9,630 nt of DNA from Bacillota bacterium (GCA_023416175.1 JAEZIE010000111.1:1-9630), one strand, 5' to 3'; counted from the first letter of the stretch, positions 1-8,582 are shown. Notes: a model not told the origin generated them from the sequence alone. Numbers and translations are program-made.

Positions 1-72
1 ATATTCCTGTGCTGCCTGCCGCTTCTGGGCGTCTGGCTCCATCTTTTTGCAAATAAAAGCAAGATGGAATAG
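1..72 (+). CDS. Possible C-terminal end of a membrane protein (partial)
   Basis: Frame 1 is open from the window edge to a TAG at 70-72 and gives 23 residues. They read as a hydrophobic stretch (IFLCCLPLLGVWLHLF) followed by a short basic and polar tail (ANKSKME). This is how a last transmembrane helix with a cytoplasmic tail looks. It points toward clpC, and a bidirectional terminator lies about 100 nt past its stop, as expected for a convergent gene. No family can be named from 23 residues, and the frame could be open by chance. Positions 73-175 hold no gene or clear signal. Confidence 0.35.
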   Translation: MFLCCLPLLGVWLHLFANKSKME

Positions 73-175
73 CCATCGGTTCAAAAAGTTTAGGTAACTC
101 TCTCCGTCCATTGAGGATTATAAGAATGGGAACGCTGTGGCATTGAACTGAGCTTCCATACTGACAGCGAATAGC

Positions 176-206
176 AAAAGCCGGAAGGACATCCCTTCCG
201 GCTTTT
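176..206. terminator. Bidirectional rho-independent terminator between clpC and a convergent gene
   Basis: A perfect 13-bp inverted repeat (AAAAGCCGGAAGG at 176-188 and its complement at 194-206) surrounds a 5-nt loop. It has a T-run on the plus strand (203-207) and a TTTT on the minus strand (complement of 176-179). It starts 12 nt past the clpC stop codon, so it ends the ctsR operon transcript. It can equally end a rightward transcript entering from position 1. Confidence 0.9.
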
Positions 207-217
207 TGTTTAACTGT

Positions 218-2677
<2,460 letters not shown>

Positions 2678-2694
2678 ATCATTCACCTCTTTTA

Positions 2695-3690
2695 TTATGC
2701 TATCGGTATTATCGCTTCGCGCACAACGGTTGCGCGCGCTTCGTCGCGTTGGATGTCAGTCAGTTCCCCGCCGGTGCGCTGCTCGAGAGATGCGCTCTGC
2801 ACGTCGGTTAATAGTTTATTCAATGTCGCCTGTGCGTCCTCGGGCAGTATGCCAACGCCGCAGCCCAGCTTGAGGTTTGAGATGTTCTCCATCGCTTCCT
2901 TGGTGGAAAGCTTGCGCGCATAGCGCAGCATCCCGCAGGAACGGTATACGATATCCTCCACCTCCAGGCGGTTGTTGTAATAGAGCGCGTCCCGCACGCT
3001 GCGCTCATGGTCGATCACCCGCGCAATGGTGGCGATCAGGTTGCTGACGATATCCTCCTCCAGCATGCCCAGCGTCATCTGGTTGCTGATCTGGTAAATG
3101 TGCCCGGGCGTGCTGCTGCCTTCGCCGTAAATGCCGCGAACGGCATAGCCCAGCTTGCTGATGGTGGAAAGCAGCGCCTCCGTCTGCCCGCTTAAGGCAA
3201 GCGCAGGCAGGTGCAGCATGACGGATGCGCGCATGCCGGAGCCCACATTGGTAGGGCAGGCGGTCAAATACCCAAGCTCTTCGTCAAAGGCATAGGGAAG
3301 CTTTGCATCCAACATATTGTCAATGGACATCGAGAGCGTATCCGCCTGCTCCAGCTGCATTCCGGGAAGCATGGCCTGTATGCGCAGATGGTCCTCCTCC
3401 CCGATCAGAATGGAGACCGTTTCATCCTTGCTGATGAGGGCCGCGCCCTGCGCGCTCTGTGCAAGGTTGGGGCTTACAAGATGCCGCTCCACCAGAAGCC
3501 TGCGTTCACGTATCGGCAATTCCGGCATACTCATCAGAAGAAAATCGTGCTTTAAGTTGATCGCGTCGTTTACGCGCGCCACCAGCTTTTGCAACTCTGC
3601 CGCCGTCATATTCTGCGGAAACGATAGGCCCGCAAGGTTGCGCGCAAGCCGCACGCGCGAGGAAAGTACGATATCCTTGACGTCCTTCAT
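2695..3690 (-). CDS. mcsB: McsB, protein-arginine kinase
   Basis: McsB uses ATP to phosphorylate arginines on CtsR and on misfolded proteins, which marks them for ClpCP. The 331-residue product has the phosphagen-kinase fold motifs: SSRVRLARN (about 10-18), the catalytic cysteine in CPTNVG (C145), and the GEGSSTPGHIYQISNQ segment (about 189-204). RDEARA (315-320) matches the RDxxRA allosteric phospho-arginine site described for bacterial McsB. It starts at an ATG that overlaps the mcsA stop as ATGA, with a GGGGGAG ribosome binding site about 8 nt upstream. The N-terminus is about 20 residues shorter than in B. subtilis McsB (there the catalytic Cys is residue 167), so the leading helix seen in Bacillus is missing. 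The kinase core is intact, so I expect it to be active. Confidence 0.96.
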   Translation of the reverse strand: MKDVKDIVLSSRVRLARNLAGLSFPQNMTAAELQKLVARVNDAINLKHDFLLMSMPELPIRERRLLVERHLVSPNLAQSAQGAALISKDETVSILIGEEDHLRIQAMLPGMQLEQADTLSMSIDNMLDAKLPYAFDEELGYLTACPTNVGSGMRASVMLHLPALALSGQTEALLSTISKLGYAVRGIYGEGSSTPGHIYQISNQMTLGMLEEDIVSNLIATIARVIDHERSVRDALYYNNRLEVEDIVYRSCGMLRYARKLSTKEAMENISNLKLGCGVGILPEDAQATLNKLLTDVQSASLEQRTGGELTDIQRDEARATVVREAIIPIA

Positions 3691-4193
3691 GACGTTTCTC
3701 CCCCTTCCAAGATGCGAAGACGATCCCTTAATTCGGCGGCGCGCTCATAGCGTTCCTCTGCAATTGCTTTCTTCAATTCCTCGCGCAGCCGCCCGCACTC
3801 CGATTTAGGTCCGCAGGGAACAGCCTCTTCCACCGCGGCATCAGGTTTTTGCTGCCGCTTGATTAGCTGGGGCTTGCGCCCTACATGCCGTATTTTGCCC
3901 CCCTGCGCTCGCTTAATGACAGGCGTTAGCGCGTTCTCGAATGTTTTGTAGCACTCCGGGCAGCCTAGAAGCCCCGTCTTTTGGAAACGTGCAAAGCTGT
4001 TCCCGCAAGCGCAGATGGGCTGCTCGGCCTGCTGCATAGCCTGGACGCCGGAAAGAAGATCCATGATGGAGGGCAAAGAGAACTGCGCGCTCGTTGCGCA
4101 CTCCGGGCATAGATAGCGTTCCTGCTTGACGCCGTTTATAATAGTGACCGTATGTACGCCGGCCTGATTCACTTTACAATTGTCACATAACAT
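3687..4193 (-). CDS. mcsA: McsA, zinc-binding activator of McsB
   Basis: McsA binds McsB and stimulates its arginine kinase activity. In Bacillus it also helps control CtsR. The 168-residue product has cysteine pairs C3/C6, C29/C32, C61/C63 and C78/C81, then a basic linker. It ends in a UVR coiled-coil motif (about 134-163, core EERYERAAELRDRLR), which is the interaction module shared with the ClpC middle region. The third cysteine pair is CxC (ICACG) where B. subtilis McsA has CPKCG. Another cysteine pair-like stretch (PCGPKSEC, about 126-133) sits just before the UVR motif. The start ATG overlaps the ctsR stop as TAATG, and AAAGGGG lies about 9 nt upstream inside ctsR. Translational coupling to both neighbours is likely. 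Confidence 0.95.
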   Translation of the reverse strand: MLCDNCKVNQAGVHTVTIINGVKQERYLCPECATSAQFSLPSIMDLLSGVQAMQQAEQPICACGNSFARFQKTGLLGCPECYKTFENALTPVIKRAQGGKIRHVGRKPQLIKRQQKPDAAVEEAVPCGPKSECGRLREELKKAIAEERYERAAELRDRLRILEGGETS

Positions 4194-4663
4194 TATGATG
4201 TACCCCTTTCACCCTGTTGCAGAAGCGAAGTCAACATTCCCCGAATAATTCGCGCCCGCGCGCCGTCTTCCAGCTCCTGCGTGGGCAGGCTGCACGCGTC
4301 CGCTGCTGCCAGGAGCAGCCTTGCTTCCCTTTCATCCAATACGTCCGCTTCCATCAGGCGGGCAACCATCGCATGGGTCTCGTGCTTGCTTAGCGTTTCC
4401 CCGATGCCGCAGGCCATATCATGAAGGGGATTGCCGCGGCCAGTCTCCACACGCATCACCCGGATATACCCGCCCCCGCCCCTGCGGGAGATGATGACAT
4501 ATCCATGATCGAGTGTGAACCTTGTGCTCAGCACATAATTGATCTGTGAAGGCGCGCAGGCAAAATGCTGTGCCAGCTCGTTGCGCTGAAGCGATATTTC
4601 ATCGCTCTGCTCCATCAGTTCTTTGATAAACAGCTCTATGCTGTCCGAAAGTATTGACACCAC
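4193..4663 (-). CDS. ctsR: CtsR, transcriptional repressor of class III heat-shock genes
   Basis: CtsR is a dimeric winged-helix repressor of clp and mcs genes that lets go of DNA on heating and is then removed by McsB and ClpCP. The 156-residue product has the family's helix-turn-helix (about 24-48, with PSQINYVLSTRFT). Its wing reads RRGGGGYIR (60-68). This glycine-rich loop is the thermosensor described in Bacillus, and R61 lies where the McsB-targeted arginine sits. The C-terminal helices (EREARLLLAA, then RARIIRGMLTSLL) match the dimer and degradation domain. There are two tandem GTG codons. The first (4661-4663) stands 4 nt from AAGGAGG (4668-4674) and the second (4658-4660) stands 7 nt away, so the true start may be one codon later. 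A CtsR box lies in its own promoter, indicating autorepression. Confidence 0.96.
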   Translation of the reverse strand: MVSILSDSIELFIKELMEQSDEISLQRNELAQHFACAPSQINYVLSTRFTLDHGYVIISRRGGGGYIRVMRVETGRGNPLHDMACGIGETLSKHETHAMVARLMEADVLDEREARLLLAAADACSLPTQELEDGARARIIRGMLTSLLQQGERGTS

Positions 4664-4683
4664 TACGCCTCCTTCCCGTGAAC

Positions 4684-4700
4684 TTTGACTTTCTTTGACT
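4684..4700 (-). promoter_or_regulatory. CtsR operator
   Basis: On the minus strand this reads AGTCAAA GAA AGTCAAA, two identical heptads with a 3-nt spacer. It fits the CtsR consensus RGTCAAA-NAN-RGTCAAA at every position. It begins 3 nt after the -10 hexamer and so covers the expected transcription start, a good place to block RNA polymerase. Confidence 0.95.
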
Positions 4701-4703
4701 TTT

Positions 4704-4731
4704 ATTATACCACTCGATCACCCTCACGCAA
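4704..4731 (-). promoter_or_regulatory. SigA-type promoter of the ctsR-mcsA-mcsB-clpC operon
   Basis: On the minus strand there is a consensus -10 TATAAT (4704-4709) and a -35-like TTGCGT (4726-4731) with a 16-bp spacer. The CtsR operator follows at once and the ctsR ribosome binding site lies about 30 nt further on. I saw no CIRCE element. Confidence 0.85.
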
Positions 4732-4735
4732 CCCG

Positions 4736-4755
4736 CACAATGTAGCAACATTGTG
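4736..4755. repeat. 20-bp inverted repeat upstream of the ctsR -35
   Basis: CACAATGT-AGCA-ACATTGTG is a perfect 8-bp dyad with a 4-nt centre. Its edge is 4 bp upstream of the ctsR -35 hexamer and 32 bp after the DUF1697 stop codon. On the minus strand it is followed by GC-rich sequence and no T-run, so it is a poor intrinsic terminator for DUF1697. It could be a binding site for a second regulator of the heat-shock operon. That role is inference. Confidence 0.6.
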
Positions 4756-4787
4756 AAACAACGCGAACGAATGTGGGTTCCGTGCAA

Positions 4788-5342
4788 TCAGGGGCGCTTC
4801 TCCATCAGCGCCGCCACCTTTTGCAGCGTATTGACGTTGCGGGAGGTAAGCACGCTCTTAAACCGCTTATTGCCCAATACCTTTGTAGAAAACTCGGTTT
4901 TTAACGTTTCCCCTTTGGGCACGATCCAGAACGCGTCCCGCTCTAAGGGGATGAACTGCTCGTCCGGCCCATGGGTTACGGCGGAAAACGCTTCTTTAAG
5001 GGACGCAAGCGCATCCGGCTCATCGATAAACAGCACGTAAAGATGATAGCCTTCCGGGACGGTTATCCTGCCCGCGGTCTTCAGCAGCGTTGAAATTTCA
5101 TCCTCGCTTCGCAGCAGCACATGCGCGTCGTAGAAAAACGTGGCGGAAAGCCCGCTTTCGATTTTCGCTTTGTGGGCATCAACCTGCGCGCCATCCTCCA
5201 ATGAGACTACGACGTTACCTGTCGCAAGTACCGTTTTTGCATCCGGATAGCTCATGGTCTCGAATGCCAGTTGCAGCGCCGCCATTTTGATGGAAACGCC
5301 GTTTACATTGATGCCCCGCAGGAATACGCAATAACGGTTCAT
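4788..5342 (-). CDS. DUF1697 family protein
   Basis: The 184-residue product matches the DUF1697 pattern: YCVFLRGINVNG near the N-terminus, ATGNVVV (about 40-46) and TSRNVNTLQKV (about 166-176) near the C-terminus. The family is widespread and soluble, and no biochemical role is known to me. The length is typical and no signal peptide is visible. The ATG has a strong GGGGAGG ribosome binding site about 7 nt upstream. Directly beyond that site lies one end of a 165-bp palindromic element (5356-5520), so the gene's transcript probably carries it in the leader. No intrinsic terminator separates this gene from ctsR, 124 nt downstream on the same strand, so some read-through into the heat-shock operon is possible. 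Confidence 0.9.
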   Translation of the reverse strand: MNRYCVFLRGINVNGVSIKMAALQLAFETMSYPDAKTVLATGNVVVSLEDGAQVDAHKAKIESGLSATFFYDAHVLLRSEDEISTLLKTAGRITVPEGYHLYVLFIDEPDALASLKEAFSAVTHGPDEQFIPLERDAFWIVPKGETLKTEFSTKVLGNKRFKSVLTSRNVNTLQKVAALMEKRP

Positions 5343-5355
5343 CTGTTTCCTCCCC

Positions 5356-5520
5356 TAAGTAACCACTGGTTAATTCGGCACGCTGTCTTGACGGCCGATT
5401 TTGTGCCCTACCGCGTTGCGAAATCTCGAAATAGCGCTGCTATTCCTTCGATTTTGCTCCTTGCAGGCCACAAAATCCTCTCGCCAATCCAGCATCCCTC
5501 ATTTAATCAGTGCTTACCTA
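5356..5520. mobile_element. MITE-like 165-bp palindromic element
   Basis: The two halves are imperfect reverse complements around a 3-nt centre (5436-5438). The inner arms 5397-5435 and 5439-5477 begin with a perfect 9-bp pair, GATTTTGTG/CACAAAATC, and end with AATAGC/GCTATT. The similarity continues outward to the ends, TAAGTAACCACTGGTTAA at the left and, read as the complement, TAGGTAAGCACTGATTAA at the right, and stops at 5356 and 5520. Both ends are TA, as left by elements of the IS630/Tc1-mariner type. There is no room for a transposase, so it would depend on one elsewhere. It could instead be a REP/BIME-like palindrome. Copies elsewhere in the genome cannot be seen from here. Confidence 0.7.
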
Positions 5521-5537
5521 CGTATTGTGTGTATTCT

Positions 5538-5566
5538 ATTATATACTTGATACCCCGGCGAAACAG
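5538..5566 (-). promoter_or_regulatory. Candidate promoter of the DUF1697 gene
   Basis: On the minus strand there is a perfect TATAAT (5538-5543). The -35 region at 17 bp (CTGTTT, 5561-5566) is poor. A start near 5531 would put the whole 165-bp palindrome in the 5' leader. The stretch 5567-5612 shows nothing else convincing. Confidence 0.4.
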
Positions 5567-5612
5567 GTATTAAAAGAAGTTTTTAAAAACAGCTGCCGCT
5601 ACATGGAACAGG

Positions 5613-5645
5613 AAAAGAGGCCGCATGTACTTTACAGGCGGCCTC
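5613..5645 (-). terminator. Rho-independent terminator of the hydrolase-CPBP operon
   Basis: GAGGCCGC (5617-5624) and GCGGCCTC (5638-5645) form a perfect 8-bp stem, extended inside by TGTA/TACA after one mismatch, with a 3-nt loop. On the minus strand it is followed by TTTT (complement of 5613-5616). It lies about 24 nt past the stop codon of the CPBP gene. Confidence 0.85.
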
Positions 5646-5668
5646 CATGTAAAACTTGATTGCGCATA

Positions 5669-6298
5669 TCAAAGGAGTACAATAACGCTGAACAAATTCG
5701 CCGCGAAATGAGCGATCGCGCTTACCCATGCATTATTGGTTTTATGGAATATTACCCCATACAGGCAGCTGTTGACGATTACAAAAAACACGTCGTATAT
5801 GACGACCGCGGGGTTTCCGGCCGCGACATGCGCAAGCCCGAACAGCACAGACGAAAACAGAACAGCCAACGGAGCGGGAATTGCCTTATGCAATTGATCT
5901 TGAAAGAACGCGCGCCACGCAATTTCTTCTAAGACGGCGAATACCGCAAGCTGAACTGTAAGCAACGCGATTTTATTGAACGATAGCAGCCCTGCCGTCC
6001 TTGCAAGCACATGGTCAATAAATTCAGGCATAATCAGCTTGGCAAGTCCCAGCGCCACGATGTTCATCAGCAGCGGAGACGCAAGCCAAAACCATATTCT
6101 TTTATCAGAAAGCGCCTTGCCTATGCCTTTAAAACCCAATCCACTTTGCGCAAAGGGCGTTTTTCCCTTGTCAAGAAAGAAAAATACAACGCCTATTGGC
6201 ACAGTCAGCCCCGCAATGGGCAACCCAAACAGGTTGAAGAAAGAAATCGCAGCCATTGCGGCAAGCGCGATAAAGCTAATCTTTTTTATGTCTTTCAT
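5669..6298 (-). CDS. CPBP family intramembrane metalloprotease
   Basis: The 209-residue integral membrane protein has the three motifs of the CPBP (Abi/Rce1-like) family: EEIAWR (E124, E125, R129), FGLAH (F153, H157) and HFAAN (H197, N201). They lie in the C-terminal hydrophobic half, as usual. The Glu and His residues should bind the catalytic metal within the membrane. Hydrophobic stretches suggest five to seven helices. Family members process prenylated or other membrane substrates. In lactic acid bacteria some give self-immunity to bacteriocins, but the substrate here is unknown. The start ATG has GAGGT about 8 nt upstream. That site overlaps the TGA of the hydrolase gene, 10 nt away, so the two are one transcription unit and probably coupled. 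The gene ends at a strong terminator. Confidence 0.9.
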   Translation of the reverse strand: MKDIKKISFIALAAMAAISFFNLFGLPIAGLTVPIGVVFFFLDKGKTPFAQSGLGFKGIGKALSDKRIWFWLASPLLMNIVALGLAKLIMPEFIDHVLARTAGLLSFNKIALLTVQLAVFAVLEEIAWRAFFQDQLHKAIPAPLAVLFSSVLFGLAHVAAGNPAVVIYDVFFVIVNSCLYGVIFHKTNNAWVSAIAHFAANLFSVIVLL

Positions 6299-6308
6299 GG
6301 TTAGTACC

Positions 6309-7595
6309 TCAATACATTCCGGCAGAGTGGAAGCTGCCGGTATCTTTTAAATAGCAGTCGAAGAACTCCAGTATGATACGGTTCATGGTTTCCAGGCAGT
6401 AGTAGTTGTCAATCTCCGCTTTGCGCCCGGAATCAAGTGCATTCGCCAGAATCGGGGAGTAGAGCGAAAGGTCGGTCAAACTCATATGCTGTGCGCCGCC
6501 AAACACCACCTCGTAGAACGCTGGCGCCATGGCCGATACCAGCCGGTTTTCAAAGTACTCCTCATCGTCCTTCAGTATTCCGTTTTCATAGAGATACTGT
6601 GAATAGATGTGGAGCAACGGAACCGGGTAGGGCTCAGGGTTTACGGTGTAACTGCCATTCTCCACGCCGGTGAACTCGCACATCATGGGCGCGTCGATGT
6701 TAATAACCGCGTCAATGTCCTTGCGCACCCTTGGAATGCCCATTGCAGCCGCTCCGCCCAGAGAGTGCCCGAATACGCCGATTTTTGAATGATCCACAAG
6801 CCCATACACGCCGCTATCATTTTGGAGTATTGTATCGATGACAAAGTTCATATCCGAAACCCGGATATCCATCCATTTTTGAAACAGCTTCAGATTTTCT
6901 GCCTTGTTATTGCCAAGAGCGGCGTATTCTCCCATGTAGCCCGCGTCCACGACCGTCACCTTGCCTTCGGCGTTCACCGTAAAGAACGAGTGGTACGGGT
7001 GATCAATGGAGCAAACCACATACCCGTGGCTGGCAAGCTCCATAAAAGCGGATTCGTTGCTGTTTTTGACGCCGCAAAAGCCATGCGAGAAAACGACCAG
7101 CGGAAATTTCCCATCCGCGCCCTCGGGATACCAGAGCGCGACATTGACCTCCCTGTTCCCCCCCGCAGACGAGTATGTTTCCTCATGGCTCTCATCCACA
7201 TAGGTGTATTGGGCGGTTGCCACCCCATACTGGCCGGTGATTGCCGGGCGCTCGTATTGCGGGAACAGAATTGCCGGAAGCAAGGCTGCGCCAAATAGGA
7301 TGGCGCCCCCGATTCCCGAAAGGATTACCCTTCCCCTGCGGAACGGCTTTTCCTTTGCCCGTATAAAGAGACCTATGAGGCTGCCGGTTGATAAAATCAA
7401 AAGTACGACAACAAGAGGCGCCCACCGGAAGCTCCATTGAAAAACTCCCAGGCACAGCAGCAGCAACACAATGCCCAACGCACAAAGACGCATGATGCGC
7501 TTTAAGCCTGGCTGCCTTGATTTGCTTTTAAAACAGTACGCCGTATATCCAGCCTGCAAAAGTACTGCAATGATCAGCGCAATATACCCCAACAT
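6309..7595 (-). CDS. Membrane-anchored PAF-acetylhydrolase-like alpha/beta hydrolase
   Basis: The 428-residue protein starts with about four transmembrane helices (about 2-21, 34-53, 57-79, 90-112). An extracytoplasmic or cytoplasmic alpha/beta hydrolase domain follows. The nucleophile elbow is GHSLGG (S278), the oxyanion region FSHGFCG (169-175), the probable acid D301 (NIDAP) and the probable base H370 (AQHMSLTD). The Ser-to-Asp distance of 23 residues equals that of plasma PAF acetylhydrolase (S273/D296), which supports this branch of the esterase superfamily. It probably cleaves a lipid or other ester near the membrane, but the substrate is unknown. GGAGGGG (7601-7607) stands close before the ATG. 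It has its own promoter (7623-7652) and is followed after 10 nt by the CPBP protease gene. Confidence 0.85.
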   Translation of the reverse strand: MLGYIALIIAVLLQAGYTAYCFKSKSRQPGLKRIMRLCALGIVLLLLCLGVFQWSFRWAPLVVVLLILSTGSLIGLFIRAKEKPFRRGRVILSGIGGAILFGAALLPAILFPQYERPAITGQYGVATAQYTYVDESHEETYSSAGGNREVNVALWYPEGADGKFPLVVFSHGFCGVKNSNESAFMELASHGYVVCSIDHPYHSFFTVNAEGKVTVVDAGYMGEYAALGNNKAENLKLFQKWMDIRVSDMNFVIDTILQNDSGVYGLVDHSKIGVFGHSLGGAAAMGIPRVRKDIDAVINIDAPMMCEFTGVENGSYTVNPEPYPVPLLHIYSQYLYENGILKDDEEYFENRLVSAMAPAFYEVVFGGAQHMSLTDLSLYSPILANALDSGRKAEIDNYYCLETMNRIILEFFDCYLKDTGSFHSAGMY

Positions 7596-7600
7596 AAAAC

Positions 7601-7664
7601 CCCTCCGTTTCGTTCAGACGCAAGTATAGGCGTTTACCCATGTATCCGTCAACGAAATGGAGGG
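7601..7664. repeat. 14-bp inverted repeat bracketing the hydrolase promoter and covering its RBS
   Basis: CCCTCCGTTTCGTT (7601-7614) and AACGAAATGGAGGG (7651-7664) are reverse complements at 13 of 14 positions. GACG (7617-7620) and CGTC (7647-7650) extend the pairing after a 2-nt bulge. The right arm overlaps the -35, and the left arm holds the hydrolase ribosome binding site. In a read-through RNA from the LytTR-DUF3021 genes the arms would pair and hide the GGAGGG. In RNA from the local promoter the distal arm is absent. It may instead be a two-part operator. Confidence 0.75.
7623..7652 (-). promoter_or_regulatory. Promoter of the hydrolase-CPBP operon
   Basis: On the minus strand there is a -35 TTGACG (7647-7652, 5 of 6 consensus) and a -10 TATACT (7623-7628, 5 of 6) with an 18-bp spacer. 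Transcription would start near 7616 and give a leader of about 20 nt with the ribosome binding site. Confidence 0.65.
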
Positions 7665-7692
7665 TAAGTTGCATTATGGGGCTGTAAGTTAC
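7664..7692. promoter_or_regulatory. Candidate LytTR-type direct-repeat operator
   Basis: GTAAGTTGC (7664-7672) and GTAAGTTAC (7684-7692) are direct repeats with 8 of 9 identities, 20 bp from start to start, or about two helical turns. LytTR regulators such as AgrA and ComE bind pairs of 9-bp direct repeats with about 12 bp between them. The TAAGTT core resembles the left part of the AgrA-type half-site. The pair lies 11 bp upstream of the hydrolase -35 and overlaps the DUF3021 stop codon. It is short, so chance cannot be excluded. Confidence 0.4.
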
Positions 7693-8120
7693 GCCTCCCT
7701 GTTTTGCAGGGCCTTCAGTCCCGCATTGATGTGTTTGGCTTCCCGGCTCCCCAAGGCCCAGCTTATGAGGTTCACCGCAAGATACACCATAAAAACCATA
7801 AACACAAACAGCAGGGTGGTAAAAACACTGGACAGGTTTCCGTTTAACCATGCGAGTCCTGTCAGCAGGGCTTCGAGAACGATCAGATGCACTACCTTTC
7901 GCACGATTGTCTGCCGAAGGTTCAATTCCTTTTTGGAATACAAAATGATGGAAGGGATCGTTCCTAAAATGCCGCTAAGTACCGGCGAGTAAAACACGTA
8001 AAACCCAAATGTCATTTGCGGATGCAGCACCGGCCCAATGAGAGCGGTGGCCACATTGACACAGGTTGTAATGATAAAAAACTGCATCGCGCATTCCTTT
8101 AAAAAACCACGAAAGCTCAT
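7689..8120 (-). CDS. DUF3021 family membrane protein, probable antagonist of the LytTR regulator
   Basis: The 143-residue protein has four predicted transmembrane helices (about 12-32, 40-61, 74-93, 98-122) and a short polar tail. The loop between helices 2 and 3 (YSKKELNLRQTIVRKVVHLIVLE) matches DUF3021 members, which are often encoded next to LytTR-domain regulators. Its ATG overlaps the regulator's stop as ATGA, with AGGAGG 6 nt upstream, so the two proteins should be made together. In streptococcal LytTR regulatory systems (HdrRM, BrsRM) the membrane partner holds back the regulator. I infer the same role here, with the signal unknown. No enzyme motif is visible. Confidence 0.85.
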   Translation of the reverse strand: MSFRGFLKECAMQFFIITTCVNVATALIGPVLHPQMTFGFYVFYSPVLSGILGTIPSIILYSKKELNLRQTIVRKVVHLIVLEALLTGLAWLNGNLSSVFTTLLFVFMVFMVYLAVNLISWALGSREAKHINAGLKALQNREA

Positions 8121-8563
8121 AGGCTGCCTCCTGACAAAAAAGACTTCAGCGCCGGAACATATTGGCGGGATATGATGACTTCCTCCCCGTTATATAGCCT
8201 GGCCGAGAATCGGCCATTGAATATTGGGTATACGCTGTCAATTTTCATGAGGTTCACGACCATCGACTTCGAACACCTGAAAAAGCGCTGCCCATCATAT
8301 GCCTGCTCAAATTCATAGAGCTTGCATTTTAACTCATATGTTTCTTTTTTCGTATACGCAAACACGCGGTTATCCACGGCTTCCACATAAAAGAGATCCT
8401 GCAAAAAGAGCTGCGTCACCCTGTCATCGATATAACCAGCAAGCGAAGTATCGGTTGACTTGACATAATTGGCGATGCTTGTTACCTGATCGGTGACCTT
8501 GTAGCATTGAATGATCACCTGTTCAGGCCTGCCTTGATCTATTTTCTCTACGGATACCTTCAC
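8117..8563 (-). CDS. Stand-alone LytTR-domain transcriptional regulator
   Basis: The 148-residue protein has a LytTR DNA-binding domain from about residue 50 to 144: DLFYVEAVDNRVFAYT, then FFRCSKSMVVNL, the FNGRFSARLYNGE strand pair and IISRQYVPALK. All are typical of the small LytTR proteins paired with DUF3021. There is no receiver domain, so it is not a phosphorylation-controlled response regulator. The first 45 or so residues are a variable region that may contact the partner. It starts at GTG with GAGGTGG close upstream. The gene shares a transcript with DUF3021 and probably regulates itself and nearby genes. Its base composition looks more AT-rich than that of the clp operon. Confidence 0.9.
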   Translation of the reverse strand: MKVSVEKIDQGRPEQVIIQCYKVTDQVTSIANYVKSTDTSLAGYIDDRVTQLFLQDLFYVEAVDNRVFAYTKKETYELKCKLYEFEQAYDGQRFFRCSKSMVVNLMKIDSVYPIFNGRFSARLYNGEEVIISRQYVPALKSFLSGGSL

Positions 8564-8582
8564 AAAGCCACCTCGGGAAGCT

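Noticed and set aside
133..169. Interrupted inverted repeat CGCTGT and ACAGCG upstream of the clpC terminator
   Set aside because: Six base pairs around a 25-nt loop is expected by chance, and there is no associated feature.
4736..4755. Terminator for the DUF1697 gene
   Set aside because: The dyad is only 8 bp, and the minus-strand sequence after it is GC-rich with no T-run.
4762..4781. LexA-like pair GAAC and GTTC upstream of the ctsR promoter
   Set aside because: The spacing is 8 bp rather than the 4 bp of the Firmicutes LexA site.
8371..8379. DnaA-box-like TTATCCACG
   Set aside because: A single near-match inside the LytTR coding sequence, with no cluster, AT-rich unwinding region or dnaA/dnaN neighbour.
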